Positions 33,833-41,988 are shown, numbered from the stretch's first letter. The stretch: 64,000 nucleotides of DNA from Alistipes sp. (GCA_020026375.1 JAHHQN010000001.1:124001-188000); one strand, 5' to 3'. Numbers and translations are program-made. The notes: generated from the sequence alone by a model not told the origin.

Positions 33833-35404
33833 ATGATGAAAAACCTTCCCCGCCTGGTACTCTGCTCGGCGACCGGAGCATCGGCACTCGTACCTGCCGC
33901 CTGCACCCCCTCGAAGGCAGAGACTCCGCGCCCCTGCAACATCGTCTACATCATGACCGACGACCACACGGCGCAAATGATGAGCTGCTACGACAAACGC
34001 TTTGTCGAAACCCCCAACCTCGACCGCATCGCCGCCGACGGCGTGCGCTTCACCAACAGTTTTGTGGCCAACTCGCTTAGCGGCCCCAGCCGCGCCTGCA
34101 TGCTCACCGGCAAGCACAGCCACGCCAACGGATTCACCCACAATGTCAACGCGGTGTTCGACGGCTCGCAGCAAACCATGCCCAAACTTCTGCAAAAGGC
34201 CGGCTATCAGACGGCCATCATCGGCAAGTGGCATCTGGAGAGCATTCCCACAGGCTTCGACCACTGGGAGATTGTCCCCGGACAGGGCGACTACTACAAT
34301 CCGCGTTTCATCGACCAGCAGTGCGACACCACCGTCAACCGCGGCTACCTGACCAACATCATCACCGACAAGGCCATTCACTGGCTGGAGGAGGAGCGCG
34401 ACACCCAAAAGCCGTTCTGTCTGTTTATCCACCACAAGGCATGCCACCGCAACTGGCTGCCCGAGACCAAGTATCTGAGTCTCTACGAGGACAAGACCTT
34501 CCCCCTGCCCGACAACTTCTACGACGATTATGAGGGTCGCGAGGCGGCCGCGGCACAGGAGATGCAGATTGGCAAACACATGGACATCATCTACGACACC
34601 AAGATGTATAACAAGGAGGTGAACACCCCCCTGAAGACCACCTACGAACGATTCATCGGCCGCATGGACCCCGAGGAGCGTGCCGCCTACGACAAGGTCT
34701 ACGACCCCATCATCGAGGAGTTCTATTCCAAGAAACTCACCGGCAAGGCACTCGACGAGTGGAAATACCAGCGTTACATGCGCGACTATGCCAAGGTGCT
34801 CAAGTCGCTCGACGACAATGTGGGACGCGTGCTGGACTATCTCGACGAGAAGGGCATGCTCGACAACACACTGGTGGTCTACACCTCCGACCAGGGTTTC
34901 TACATGGGCGAACACGGCTGGTTCGACAAGCGTTTCATGTATGAGGAGTCGATGCGCACACCGCTGGTGATGCGTCTGCCCAAGGGCTTCGACCGTCGCG
35001 GCGACATCACCGAGATGGTGCAGAACATCGACTACGCGCCCACCTTCCTCGAGCTGGCCGGCGCACCCGTACCCGACGACATACAGGGTGTCTCGCTCAT
35101 GCCCCTGCTCAAGGGCGAACACCCCGACTCGTGGCGACAGTCGCTCTACTACCACTTCTACGAACATCCGGCCGAGCACATGGTCAAGCGTCACTACGGT
35201 GTGAGAACCGACCGCTACAAGCTCATTCATTTCTACAGGGATATCGACGTGTGGGAGCTGTACGACCTGCAGGAGGACCCCCACGAGATGCACAACCTCT
35301 ACGGCCGCAAGGGCTACGAGGAGGTGACCGCACAGTTGAAGGAGGAGCTGCACCGACTGCAACAGCAATACCACGACCCTATCGAGGAGCAGCTGAAGAA
35401 GTAG
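33833..35404 (+). CDS. S1-family sulfatase (Ser-type), lipoprotein
   Basis: The 523-aa enzyme removes sulfate from glycans after a formylglycine is made at its active site. The site is S-G-P-S-R at 83-87 in SGPSRACMLTG, so it is Ser-type and needs the anaerobic maturase anSME, not found here. Metal ligands appear as MTDDH (41-45) and the later YTSDQGFYMGEHGWFDKR. The latter and MYEESMRTPLVMRLP resemble S1_11 enzymes, GlcNAc-6-O-sulfatases acting on mucin or heparan (moderate confidence). The N-terminus has a lipobox-like PAAC at Cys24. The frame runs upstream to 33704 but over the promoter; ATG at 33833 or 33836 is likely the start. Confidence 0.88.
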   Translation: MMKNLPRLVLCSATGASALVPAACTPSKAETPRPCNIVYIMTDDHTAQMMSCYDKRFVETPNLDRIAADGVRFTNSFVANSLSGPSRACMLTGKHSHANGFTHNVNAVFDGSQQTMPKLLQKAGYQTAIIGKWHLESIPTGFDHWEIVPGQGDYYNPRFIDQQCDTTVNRGYLTNIITDKAIHWLEEERDTQKPFCLFIHHKACHRNWLPETKYLSLYEDKTFPLPDNFYDDYEGREAAAAQEMQIGKHMDIIYDTKMYNKEVNTPLKTTYERFIGRMDPEERAAYDKVYDPIIEEFYSKKLTGKALDEWKYQRYMRDYAKVLKSLDDNVGRVLDYLDEKGMLDNTLVVYTSDQGFYMGEHGWFDKRFMYEESMRTPLVMRLPKGFDRRGDITEMVQNIDYAPTFLELAGAPVPDDIQGVSLMPLLKGEHPDSWRQSLYYHFYEHPAEHMVKRHYGVRTDRYKLIHFYRDIDVWELYDLQEDPHEMHNLYGRKGYEEVTAQLKEELHRLQQQYHDPIEEQLKK

Positions 35405-35426
35405 CCCCCGAGACGGAATCACACGG

Positions 35427-35469
35427 CGACGGCCGGAAGGGAGAATCCTTCCGGCCGTCGTTCTTTTTT
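35427..35469 (+). terminator. Terminator of the sulfatase gene
   Basis: A perfect 14-bp stem CGACGGCCGGAAGG/CCTTCCGGCCGTCG, loop GAGAAT, then T-rich sequence. Confidence 0.9.
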
Positions 35470-35532
35470 GAGGGGTGTGCGCCCTGCGCGGAACGCAAAA
35501 AAAAGGAGACGACCCGACGGTCATCTCCTCTG

Positions 35533-35614
35533 TGCGGATAAAGGGACTCGAACCCCCACGCCTCGCGGCATCAGATCCTAAGTCTGACGTGGCTACCAAT
35601 TACACCATATCCGC
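35533..35614 (-). tRNA. tRNA-Leu (anticodon UAG)
   Basis: An 82-nt class II cloverleaf on the minus strand: acceptor GCGGATA/TATCCGC, anticodon loop CTTAGGA with TAG, a short variable arm (TGCCGCGAGGCGT), and T-loop TTCGAGT. Reads CUA and, by wobble, other CUN codons. Confidence 0.97.
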
Positions 35615-35626
35615 AGAATGCTGTCA

Positions 35627-35634
35627 CAAAGGTA
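35627..35634 (-). promoter_or_regulatory. TACCTTTG -7 box of tRNA-Leu
   Basis: TAnnTTTG on the minus strand, 12 nt before the mature tRNA 5' end. Confidence 0.65.
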
Positions 35635-35748
35635 GCAAAAATTTCCTAACTCCCAATCCTGCCCTCCAAAATATTGATTTTTCACGACTTTTCGCCGCCG
35701 CCGTCCCACGAAAACCGCCTTCGGAAGGCACGATGCTCGAAAAATTAG

Positions 35749-35756
35749 TATCTTTG
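35749..35756 (+). promoter_or_regulatory. TATCTTTG -7 box of the FAD-dependent protein gene
   Basis: A TAnnTTTG match 29 nt before the ATG at 35786. Confidence 0.6.
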
Positions 35757-35785
35757 TCAGGATTAACACGATTTTTATATTTCAC

Positions 35786-37339
35786 ATGCCGAAGAATATC
35801 ACCCTTTCACTGACTCCCAAGCAGGCGGCCGACAGCCGTTTCTACACCTCGACCGCCGCTCGCAAGATGGGGGTCGACGAACGACAGATTGCCCTCGTGA
35901 GGGTCATCAAACGCTCCATAGACGCACGCCAGCGACTGCCCAAGGTCAACCTCACGCTCGAAATCTATGTCGACAACGAACCCCGTCCCGAACCCCTCCA
36001 CTTCGACTACCCGTCGGTGGACGGCAAGACCGAGGTGGTGGTCGTGGGTTCGGGCCCCGCGGGACTCTTCGCCGCCCTCCGTCTCATCGAGCTGGGTCTC
36101 AAGCCCGTGATTCTCGAACGCGGCAAGGACGTGCTTGCGCGCAAGTACGATATCGCGCAGATCAACCGCAACGGCGAGGTCAACCCCGACTCCAACTACT
36201 CGTTCGGCGAGGGCGGTGCAGGAACCTTCTCCGACGGCAAGCTCTTCACCCGAAGCAAGAAACGCGGTGACTACAACAAGGCGCTCCAGACCCTGGTCTT
36301 CCACGGCGCCACCCCCGAAATCCTCTACGAGGCACACCCCCACATCGGCACCGACAAGCTGCCGCGCATCATGACCAATATCCGCCGCACGATTCTCGAC
36401 TGCGGCGGCGAGTTCCTCTTCGAGCGGAGGGTGACCGACCTCCAGCTCGACGGCTCGCGCATCAAGGGCGTCTGGTGCGGCGACGAGCTGATTGAGGGTG
36501 CGGCCGTGGTGCTGGCCACCGGCCACTCGGCACGCGACATCTACGAGCTGCTCCACCGTCGGGGCATACGTCTCGAGGCCAAACCCTTCGCCATGGGTGT
36601 GAGAATCGAGCATCCGCAGACACTCATCGACTCCATACAGTACCACTGCCGCGAGCGCGGCGAGTATCTCCCGGCGGCCAGCTATTCGCTCGTCTGCCAG
36701 CAGAACGGACGCGGTGTCTACTCCTTCTGCATGTGTCCCGGAGGATTCATCGTGCCGGCCATGACCGACGGCCGACAGTCGGTGGTCAACGGCATGTCGC
36801 CCAGCGGCCGCACCTCGCCCTATGCCAATTCGGGTCTGGTGACCGAGGTGCGTCTCTCCGACTTCGAGCATCTGCGCGAGGAGTGGGGCGAGCTGGCCGG
36901 TCTGAAGTTCCAGCAGCAGTTCGAGGAGGCGGCACGCCTCAACGGCGGCGACCACCAGATTGCCCCTGCCCAGCGTGTGGCCGACTTCGTGGCCGGACGC
37001 GCCAGCACCTCGCTGCCCAAGACCTCCTACATTCCGGGCATCACCCCCTCGCGACTCGACAAGTGGATGCCCGACTTCATCGCCACCAACCTCCGCATGG
37101 GTCTCGACCACTTCGGACGCCGTCTGCGCGGCTTTGTGACCAACGAGGCCATCATCGCAGGTGTGGAGTCGCGCACCTCCACCCCCGTGCGTATCCCCCG
37201 CGACGCCGACACCCTCATGCACCCCGAGACACAGGGACTCTTTCCGGCAGGCGAGGGTGCAGGCTATGCCGGCGGCATCATCTCGGCGGCACTCGACGGC
37301 GAGAACATCGCTTCAGCGGTCGCCAACTACATCAAATAA
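35786..37339 (+). CDS. FAD-dependent dehydrogenase-like protein (COG2509 type)
   Basis: The 517-aa product has an N-terminal beta-alpha-beta cap of about 80 residues (ITLSLTPKQAADSRFYTSTAARKMG) followed by a Rossmann FAD-binding motif GSGPAGLFAALRLIELG near 88-104. It then carries SNYSFGEGGAGTFSDGKL, AVVLATGHSARDIY and the C-terminal GLFPAGEGAGYAGGIISAALDG, which closes the FAD site. This pattern is characteristic of an uncharacterised FAD-dependent dehydrogenase family (COG2509). The substrate is unknown. A glycosyltransferase gene follows after 20 nt and probably shares the transcript. Confidence 0.88.
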   Translation: MPKNITLSLTPKQAADSRFYTSTAARKMGVDERQIALVRVIKRSIDARQRLPKVNLTLEIYVDNEPRPEPLHFDYPSVDGKTEVVVVGSGPAGLFAALRLIELGLKPVILERGKDVLARKYDIAQINRNGEVNPDSNYSFGEGGAGTFSDGKLFTRSKKRGDYNKALQTLVFHGATPEILYEAHPHIGTDKLPRIMTNIRRTILDCGGEFLFERRVTDLQLDGSRIKGVWCGDELIEGAAVVLATGHSARDIYELLHRRGIRLEAKPFAMGVRIEHPQTLIDSIQYHCRERGEYLPAASYSLVCQQNGRGVYSFCMCPGGFIVPAMTDGRQSVVNGMSPSGRTSPYANSGLVTEVRLSDFEHLREEWGELAGLKFQQQFEEAARLNGGDHQIAPAQRVADFVAGRASTSLPKTSYIPGITPSRLDKWMPDFIATNLRMGLDHFGRRLRGFVTNEAIIAGVESRTSTPVRIPRDADTLMHPETQGLFPAGEGAGYAGGIISAALDGENIASAVANYIK

Positions 37340-37359
37340 CCGACAAAAAAACTCTCGAC

Positions 37360-38121
37360 ATGGAACTTTTCGGCCACACCAAAGATTATCTCCGCGCACG
37401 CTATTACAGGTTTCGGGAGCGTCTTTCGCCTTCGAAATTGGGTGACGATGTCCACAAGATACCCATCATCATCAACAATTTCAACCGTCTGACCACCCTC
37501 CGCCTTCTCATCGACTCGCTGGAGCGGCGCGGCTACACCAACATCTATATCCTCGACAACCGCAGTACCTATCCGCCCCTGCTGGAGTGGTACAAGAGCT
37601 GTCGCCACGAGGTGATTCACCTGCCCGACAACATCGGCTTCAAGGCACTGTGGAAGCACGCGCCCACGCGCAAGAGGTTCTGCGGCGACTACTACATCTA
37701 CACCGATGCCGATGTGGTGCTCGACGAAGCGTGTCCCGACGACATCATCGGCCGCATGCACCGCATCTTGAAGTACGAACGCCCCCATGCCTTCAAGATA
37801 GGCCCCTCGATACGCATCGACAACCTGCCCGACCATTACGCTCATAAAGAGAAGGTTATCGAGTGGGAGAGCCGCTTCTTCCTGAAAAAAATATGGGGGG
37901 GGGAAATTTTGCTCTACCGCGCACCCATCGACACCACCTTTGCGCTCTACCGTCCGCGGGTGGGGTTGAGCCGCCGTCCCTCGCTGGAGGCCTACCGCAT
38001 GGCCGCCCCCTATCAGATTGTCCATCTGCCGTGGTATGAGGATTCGGCCCACCCCACCGAGGAGGAGCAATACTACAAGGAGCAGTGTAAAAAACCGACA
38101 GCGTGGAGCAGTATGAAATAA
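37360..38121 (+). CDS. Glycosyltransferase with an internal G9 tract
   Basis: The 253-aa product looks like a GT-A-fold glycosyltransferase: IPIIINNFNRLTTLRLLIDSLERRGYTNIYILDNRST is the nucleotide-binding N-terminal half, and DAD at 116-118 in YIYTDADVVLD is the metal-binding DxD motif. It has no membrane segment and no signal peptide, so it acts in the cytoplasm, perhaps on a surface polysaccharide or glycoprotein. The sequence TGG GGG GGG G encodes Trp179-Gly180-Gly181 and part of Glu182; a length change there would truncate the last third. The final codons overlap a hairpin that serves as the terminator of the convergent gene. Confidence 0.8.
   Translation: MELFGHTKDYLRARYYRFRERLSPSKLGDDVHKIPIIINNFNRLTTLRLLIDSLERRGYTNIYILDNRSTYPPLLEWYKSCRHEVIHLPDNIGFKALWKHAPTRKRFCGDYYIYTDADVVLDEACPDDIIGRMHRILKYERPHAFKIGPSIRIDNLPDHYAHKEKVIEWESRFFLKKIWGGEILLYRAPIDTTFALYRPRVGLSRRPSLEAYRMAAPYQIVHLPWYEDSAHPTEEEQYYKEQCKKPTAWSSMK
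37895..37903 (+). repeat. G9 homopolymer inside a glycosyltransferase gene
   Basis: Nine G preceded by seven A and ATAT; like the tract in SusC it is followed by AAAT. Slippage would shift the frame at codon 180 of 253. Confidence 0.55.
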
Positions 38122-38135
38122 CTGCTCCACGCTGT
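38091..38135 (-). terminator. Terminator of the minus-strand GT2 gene, embedded in the opposing gene
   Basis: ACAGCGTGGAGCAGT (38098-38112) pairs perfectly with ACTGCTCCACGCTGT (38121-38135). On the minus strand the stem is followed by CGG and then six T. The left arm encodes the last residues of the + strand glycosyltransferase. Confidence 0.8.
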
Positions 38136-38166
38136 GGTATTATGGGAGACCTCCGAACAGAGGGTT

Positions 38167-38955
38167 CTACTTCAGATGTTTGTCGATGCCGTTCTGACAG
38201 CGCACGCGCTTCTGGGCGATGCTCTGCCGGTAGATGGTGTTGTTGGCCTCGAGTCCCGACTCGTCGCGGCCGTGACCGTGGAAGAGGTGGAAGGCCACAC
38301 AACGGAACTTCACACGTTTTTGGGTAACCCCTGCATTGCGCAGACGGTTGGCCATCTCGTTGTCCTCGCTGCCCCAGCCCACAAAATCCTGGTCGTAGCC
38401 GTTGACCTTCAACAGGTCGTCGCGCCAGAAGGCCATGTTACACCCCTTGACATACCAATATTTCGACAGACGGTGGTAGACCGATGCACAGAAGGGCTGG
38501 CGAATGGCGTTCAGACGGTGACACACACCACTGCTGTACCAGTGCAGCGGCGAGAACGATTTTCCCAGCAGCTTGAGGGTACACGCCTCGCTGACCATGC
38601 CGCGCGTTCCCGACACGAAGCAGCCGCGCTCGGCCATCGCCTTGTGGTCGGCGACGAAATGGTCGTGGAGAATCAAATCGCCGTCGATTTGTATGATGTA
38701 GTCGCCTTTGGCCGCAGCAAAGGCCTTGTTGCGGATTTCGGCCAGACGGAAACCCTTGTCCTCGTGCCACACATGGTGGAGCGGCACGTGCGAAAGACAT
38801 CCGAACTCCTCCACCACCCGACGCGTGGGTTCGCCCGAACCGTCGTCGGCTATGATAATCTCGTCGGGGAGTTGACACTGGTGCATCACACTGCCCAGAC
38901 AAAGGCGCAGGGCATCGGGCCAGTTGTAAGTCGATATAATTAGCGATACTGTCAT
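38167..38955 (-). CDS. GT2-family glycosyltransferase with galactosyltransferase-like C-terminus
   Basis: The 262-aa product is a GT-A transferase. VSLIISTYNWPDALRLCLGSV opens the domain, DDGSGEPT follows near 37, and the metal site is DGD in YIIQIDGDLILHDHF near 93. The C-terminal GWGSEDNEMANRLRNAG is the glyco_transf_7C (beta-1,4-galactosyltransferase-like) signature. It lacks a signal peptide and adds a sugar to a cytoplasmic-face acceptor, probably for surface polysaccharide or lipooligosaccharide. It is convergent with the previous GT and divergent from the DUF5672 gene; the three may belong to one glycan pathway. Confidence 0.88.
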   Translation of the reverse strand: MTVSLIISTYNWPDALRLCLGSVMHQCQLPDEIIIADDGSGEPTRRVVEEFGCLSHVPLHHVWHEDKGFRLAEIRNKAFAAAKGDYIIQIDGDLILHDHFVADHKAMAERGCFVSGTRGMVSEACTLKLLGKSFSPLHWYSSGVCHRLNAIRQPFCASVYHRLSKYWYVKGCNMAFWRDDLLKVNGYDQDFVGWGSEDNEMANRLRNAGVTQKRVKFRCVAFHLFHGHGRDESGLEANNTIYRQSIAQKRVRCQNGIDKHLK

Positions 38956-39089
38956 ATTGAAGCAATTATTTCATAAAAATAACACTTTTTTCGACATTTT
39001 CAAAATTTTACGTCGCTAATATTTGTTTTATAAAACGCCACCAGCCCCTGCAAAATTGTGTGTTTTTCTTCAAAATGGAAATAAAATTG

Positions 39090-39097
39090 TATCTTTG
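39090..39097 (+). promoter_or_regulatory. TATCTTTG -7 box of the DUF5672 gene
   Basis: A TAnnTTTG match 48 nt before the ATG at 39146. Confidence 0.6.
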
Positions 39098-39145
39098 GAC
39101 TGATTTGAAGTCCGGCACACCTGCCGCGACACCTAATTTCCAGCA

Positions 39146-39916
39146 ATGAAACTCAACGTCATCATACCGATATACCGCCCCCGACTGCCCGAAAACGAGG
39201 CACAGGCCCTGCTCAACAACACCCGTCGTCTCTCGCAATGGGACATCACCCTGCTCTGTCCCGAGGGACTCGACATCAGCGCCGTCTCACGGCTCGTTCC
39301 CACGGCTGCGGTGGTGAGGGTCAGCGACGAATGGCTGGGCAGCAGGAACGGCATACAGGGCTACAACCGCATGATGCTCTCCGAGGAGTTCTACCGCCTG
39401 TTCGAGGCGTGGGACTATGTGCTGGTGTGCCACACCGACGCGTGGATTTTCCGCGACGAGCTGGAGAAGTGGTGCGTTGCCGGCTACGACTGTGTGGCCG
39501 CACCGTGGGTCAGACGCGCGGTGTATGACCTGCCCGTCGTGCGACAATACATGTCGCTCCGCCGTGCGTGGGCCGAGCGCAAGGGCATCGCCACACGTCA
39601 GCGGCTCTACGACCGCATCGGCAACGGCGGCCTGTCGCTGCGCAAGGTCAGCTCGTTCCTGCGCGTATGCCGCGAGGAGCAGGCCACCATCGACCGCTAC
39701 ATCGCCGCACGCCACCACCTCTACAACGAAGATGTATTTTGGGCGACCGTCCCCGGCAGTTTCCGCTATCCGACCACGGCCGAAGCGCTGAAATTCGCCT
39801 TCGACACCAACCCCTCCTACTGCTTCCGTCTGACAGACAACACCCTGCCGATGGGGTGTCACAGCTGGAACAAGAAAAAAATGTGGCGATTCTGGCAGTC
39901 GCACATACATTTTTAA
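39146..39916 (+). CDS. DUF5672 family putative glycosyltransferase
   Basis: The 256-aa soluble product begins MKLNVIIPIYRPRLP and contains SRNGIQGYNRMMLSEEFYRLFEAWDYVLVCHTDAWIF, in which HTDA occupies the DxD-like position. It then has DCVAAPWV, GNGGLSLRKVSSFL and YNEDVFWA near 190-197, followed by the ending PMGCHSWNKKKM. These blocks match DUF5672, a family seen in surface-glycan gene clusters and thought to be glycosyltransferases. The activity is unproven. It neighbours two GT genes, supporting a role in glycan assembly. The stop at 39916 is followed by a gene-free region with a candidate small RNA. Confidence 0.78.
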   Translation: MKLNVIIPIYRPRLPENEAQALLNNTRRLSQWDITLLCPEGLDISAVSRLVPTAAVVRVSDEWLGSRNGIQGYNRMMLSEEFYRLFEAWDYVLVCHTDAWIFRDELEKWCVAGYDCVAAPWVRRAVYDLPVVRQYMSLRRAWAERKGIATRQRLYDRIGNGGLSLRKVSSFLRVCREEQATIDRYIAARHHLYNEDVFWATVPGSFRYPTTAEALKFAFDTNPSYCFRLTDNTLPMGCHSWNKKKMWRFWQSHIHF

Positions 39917-40062
39917 CAGAGCAGCGAGGTGTGGTCACAACACACTGACATACAATCAGATACAAGTCCAATCCGATGATTTTGGCGGTGCGGTTATTAA
40001 AAAAAACGTCAAAATTCTTGAAAATATTTAATAAAACATTTGCACAGTAAATATTTTCGCCT

Positions 40063-40070
40063 TATCTTTG
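40063..40070 (+). promoter_or_regulatory. TATCTTTG -7 box with no downstream protein gene
   Basis: A TAnnTTTG match followed by about 200 nt of structured non-coding sequence and a terminator. Confidence 0.6.
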
Positions 40071-40076
40071 CACTCG

Positions 40077-40275
40077 AAGTTTTAAGGTTCATTTAGGTTA
40101 GTAGTTTTAGGTTGGTTGAGGAAGTCGGTAGGTTGTAACCGAATTCGCGGTTACTAAGACTTTAGGGCGGTGCTCGTCCGAAGAGTCGAATACCTCCGAT
40201 TAACCCTCTATTTTTCGGAAGGGGTGGTGCCCTGACGAAAAAAAGGTCTGAATCGCAAGATTCGGACCTTTTTTG
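40077..40275 (+). ncRNA. Candidate structured small RNA of about 200 nt
   Basis: The interval lies between a TATCTTTG box (40063-40070) and a strong terminator hairpin (AGGTCTGAATC/GATTCGGACCT with T-tail, 40244-40275). It has no convincing open reading frame. Several stems can be drawn: GGTTGA (40114-40119) with TTAACC (40200-40205), TCGG-AGGT (40125-40133) with ACCTCCGA (40192-40199), GTAACCG (40135-40141) with CGGTTAC (40148-40154), and GGGCG with CGTCC near 40165-40179. These nest into one long irregular rod with internal hairpins, the general shape of 6S RNA, but identity is unproven. Neighbours are a DUF5672 gene and a convergent lipoprotein gene. Confidence 0.6.
40237..40275 (+). terminator. 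Terminator of the candidate small RNA
   Basis: GGTCTGAATC, loop GCAA, GATTCGGACC (one wobble pair), preceded by seven A and followed by six T. Confidence 0.88.
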
Positions 40276-40498
40276 TTTTTATCCCCCACCGAACACTCCT
40301 CTCCCGGCGTGCATTTCGCGCCCTCTGACCGTCTCCAAACATTCGAAGTGTCTGTCACCCTCCGCCTCCCTCCGATGCCGCACAATCGCCCGACAACGTC
40401 TTTTCCCGACACCATCCGCCGCACGCTCTTCCACCACACAAAAAAAACCGTCCGCCCCACAGGACAGACGGTCAGCGGACGGTCTCACGGAGAGCCGT
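40276..40498. other. C-rich non-coding spacer
   Basis: Between the small-RNA terminator and the DUF3298-like gene. C greatly exceeds G on the + strand; no gene or clear structure seen. Confidence 0.4.
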
Positions 40499-41254
40499 CT
40501 ATTTTCTATACGGAGCCAACTCCTCCCAACTGAACTCCACGGCCACACTGCCCAACGCATAGCAGCCAATTTCGTAGGGGTTGTAGTGGAAGGTCACTCC
40601 CCGGGCGGTGAGCTTGAAATTGTCGGTCAGCGGAATCGGTTCGCTGAAGAAGCCGGCCTCCGAGAGACTGCCCCCTTCGGACTCGTATTTCTCGCTGATT
40701 TTCTTGCGGAGGGCAATCTGCAGCTCCTCGAGTTTCTCCGCGCTGAACAGCTCCTTGTAGCCCAGCTCGAAGCCGTCGGTCAGCGAGTAGGTGTGGTATT
40801 CCGACACCTCCATGCCGTGCGCCCCACCCAGATAGGTGGCGCGGTAGATGGCGTAGTTGAGCAGCGAGTCGGCCACATTGACCTCGCTCTCGACATGCAC
40901 GGTACGCTCTCCGGCCGTGGGCTGGAGCTTCATCTCGCGGTAGATGCGTTCCTGCTCGGCCAGCTCGTTGCGAATCCAGCCCAACGACTCGCGCGCCGCC
41001 TCCGTCGAGGGGCCGTCGTAGCTCTCGAATCCGTAGAAATACTCGAGGTTGGAACGCTCGATGCCGGTCAGCACCTCCGACTTGTCGGCATTGGCAATGG
41101 AGGTGAAACGGTATTTCACATCGCAGCCCACCGCCGGAGTACCGACCACGGTATCGAAGGCGAGTGTCTGAAATTGGGGCAGTTTGTGGTGGCTGCACGA
41201 AAATGCTCCTGCAAGGGCGGCCAAAAGGAAGGTCGCGCGTATGATTTTTCTCAT
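40499..41254 (-). CDS. RsiV/DUF3298-like lipoprotein
   Basis: The 251-aa product has a signal peptide ending in the lipobox-like GAFSC (Cys20). The mature chain has a DUF4163/DUF3298 layout: VKYRFTSIANADKSEVLTGIERSNLEYFYG in the first half and YLGGAHGMEVSEYHTYSLTDGFELGYKELFS, then GVTFHYNPYEIGCYALGSVAVEFSWEELAPYRK at the end. The last block matches DUF3298. In Firmicutes RsiV such domains bind lysozyme; in Bacteroidota the function is not established. The gene is single. Confidence 0.82.
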   Translation of the reverse strand: MRKIIRATFLLAALAGAFSCSHHKLPQFQTLAFDTVVGTPAVGCDVKYRFTSIANADKSEVLTGIERSNLEYFYGFESYDGPSTEAARESLGWIRNELAEQERIYREMKLQPTAGERTVHVESEVNVADSLLNYAIYRATYLGGAHGMEVSEYHTYSLTDGFELGYKELFSAEKLEELQIALRKKISEKYESEGGSLSEAGFFSEPIPLTDNFKLTARGVTFHYNPYEIGCYALGSVAVEFSWEELAPYRK

Positions 41255-41379
41255 CGTTCAAAAGGTTTTTACGAGGTTAAATATACTCCAAAAAACGGAA
41301 ACAACGCCTATGGAGGAGCAAAATTGCATTTTTTTCAAAATTTTATTCTCGAAAATTTGGCAGGTAAAAAAAAAGTCCA

Positions 41380-41387
41380 TACATTTG
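41380..41387 (+). promoter_or_regulatory. TACATTTG -7 box of the first tRNA-Glu
   Basis: A TAnnTTTG match 19 nt before the tRNA. Confidence 0.65.
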
Positions 41388-41406
41388 CAGCGTCAAAAAA
41401 CGAAAT

Positions 41407-41481
41407 GGTGGATTCATCTAAGGGCTAGGATACATGCCTCTCACGCATGACATAGGGGTTCGAATCCCCTATCCACTACCA
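41407..41481 (+). tRNA. tRNA-Glu (anticodon CUC), copy 1
   Basis: A 75-nt cloverleaf with an encoded 3' CCA. Acceptor GGTGGAT pairs with ATCCACT (a G1-U72 wobble), anticodon stem CATGC/GCATG, loop CTCTCAC with CTC at 41440-41442, T-loop TTCGAAT. Reads GAG only. The coding sequence is identical to copy 2 at 41876. Confidence 0.95.
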
Positions 41482-41482
41482 A

Positions 41483-41518
41483 AAGCGATTGCACGATGTG
41501 CAGTCGCTTATTTTTTTG
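41483..41518 (+). terminator. Terminator of tRNA-Glu copy 1
   Basis: AAGCGATTGCAC/GTGCAGTCGCTT with loop GAT, then seven T. Confidence 0.9.
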
Positions 41519-41821
41519 CCCTCCGCGCAGCTTTTCCGCACGACCGACCCCGTTCTCCACCGCCGACCGACACCCCTGTGCGGTATCGTCCCTCGCACCC
41601 GTTCTCCTCCGCCCCACAACCTACCGTCACCCCCGATGCCGCGCGCTCCTTTCCCCCTCCCGTCACACGATACGCCGCCACTGCCGCGCTCCGATTCCCG
41701 TCAGCATGCCCCTCCTTCCGGCCACACTATCCGCCTCACGGTCGCTTCTCCGCACGACCGTCCCAAGCCAGACCACCGTGAGAGGGCGATAAAGCAAAAA
41801 ATTTTAACAAATTGAAGAAAA
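41519..41821. other. C-rich spacer between the two tRNA-Glu units
   Basis: About 300 bp. In 41521-41580 I count 30 C and 12 G. No gene is seen; open frames here are low-complexity Pro/Arg/Ser/His strings. The second tRNA unit resumes at about 41821 with AAATTTGGC. Confidence 0.5.
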
Positions 41822-41847
41822 AATTTGGCGGATAAAAAAAAAGGATA

Positions 41848-41855
41848 TATCTTTG
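41848..41855 (+). promoter_or_regulatory. TATCTTTG -7 box of the second tRNA-Glu
   Basis: A TAnnTTTG match 20 nt before the tRNA. Confidence 0.65.
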
Positions 41856-41875
41856 CAGCATCAAAATAACCAAAT

Positions 41876-41950
41876 GGTGGATTCATCTAAGGGCTAGGAT
41901 ACATGCCTCTCACGCATGACATAGGGGTTCGAATCCCCTATCCACTACCA
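41876..41950 (+). tRNA. tRNA-Glu (anticodon CUC), copy 2
   Basis: Identical to copy 1 over the 75 nt including CCA; anticodon CTC at 41909-41911. Promoter and terminator are diverged copies of those of the first unit. Confidence 0.95.
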
Positions 41951-41951
41951 A

Positions 41952-41988
41952 AAGCGGTTGCACAATGTGCAGCCGCTTATTTTTTTGT
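41952..41988 (+). terminator. Terminator of tRNA-Glu copy 2
   Basis: AAGCGGTTGCAC/GTGCAGCCGCTT with loop AAT, then seven T. Relative to copy 1, one A-T pair has become G-C by a compensating change. Confidence 0.9.
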
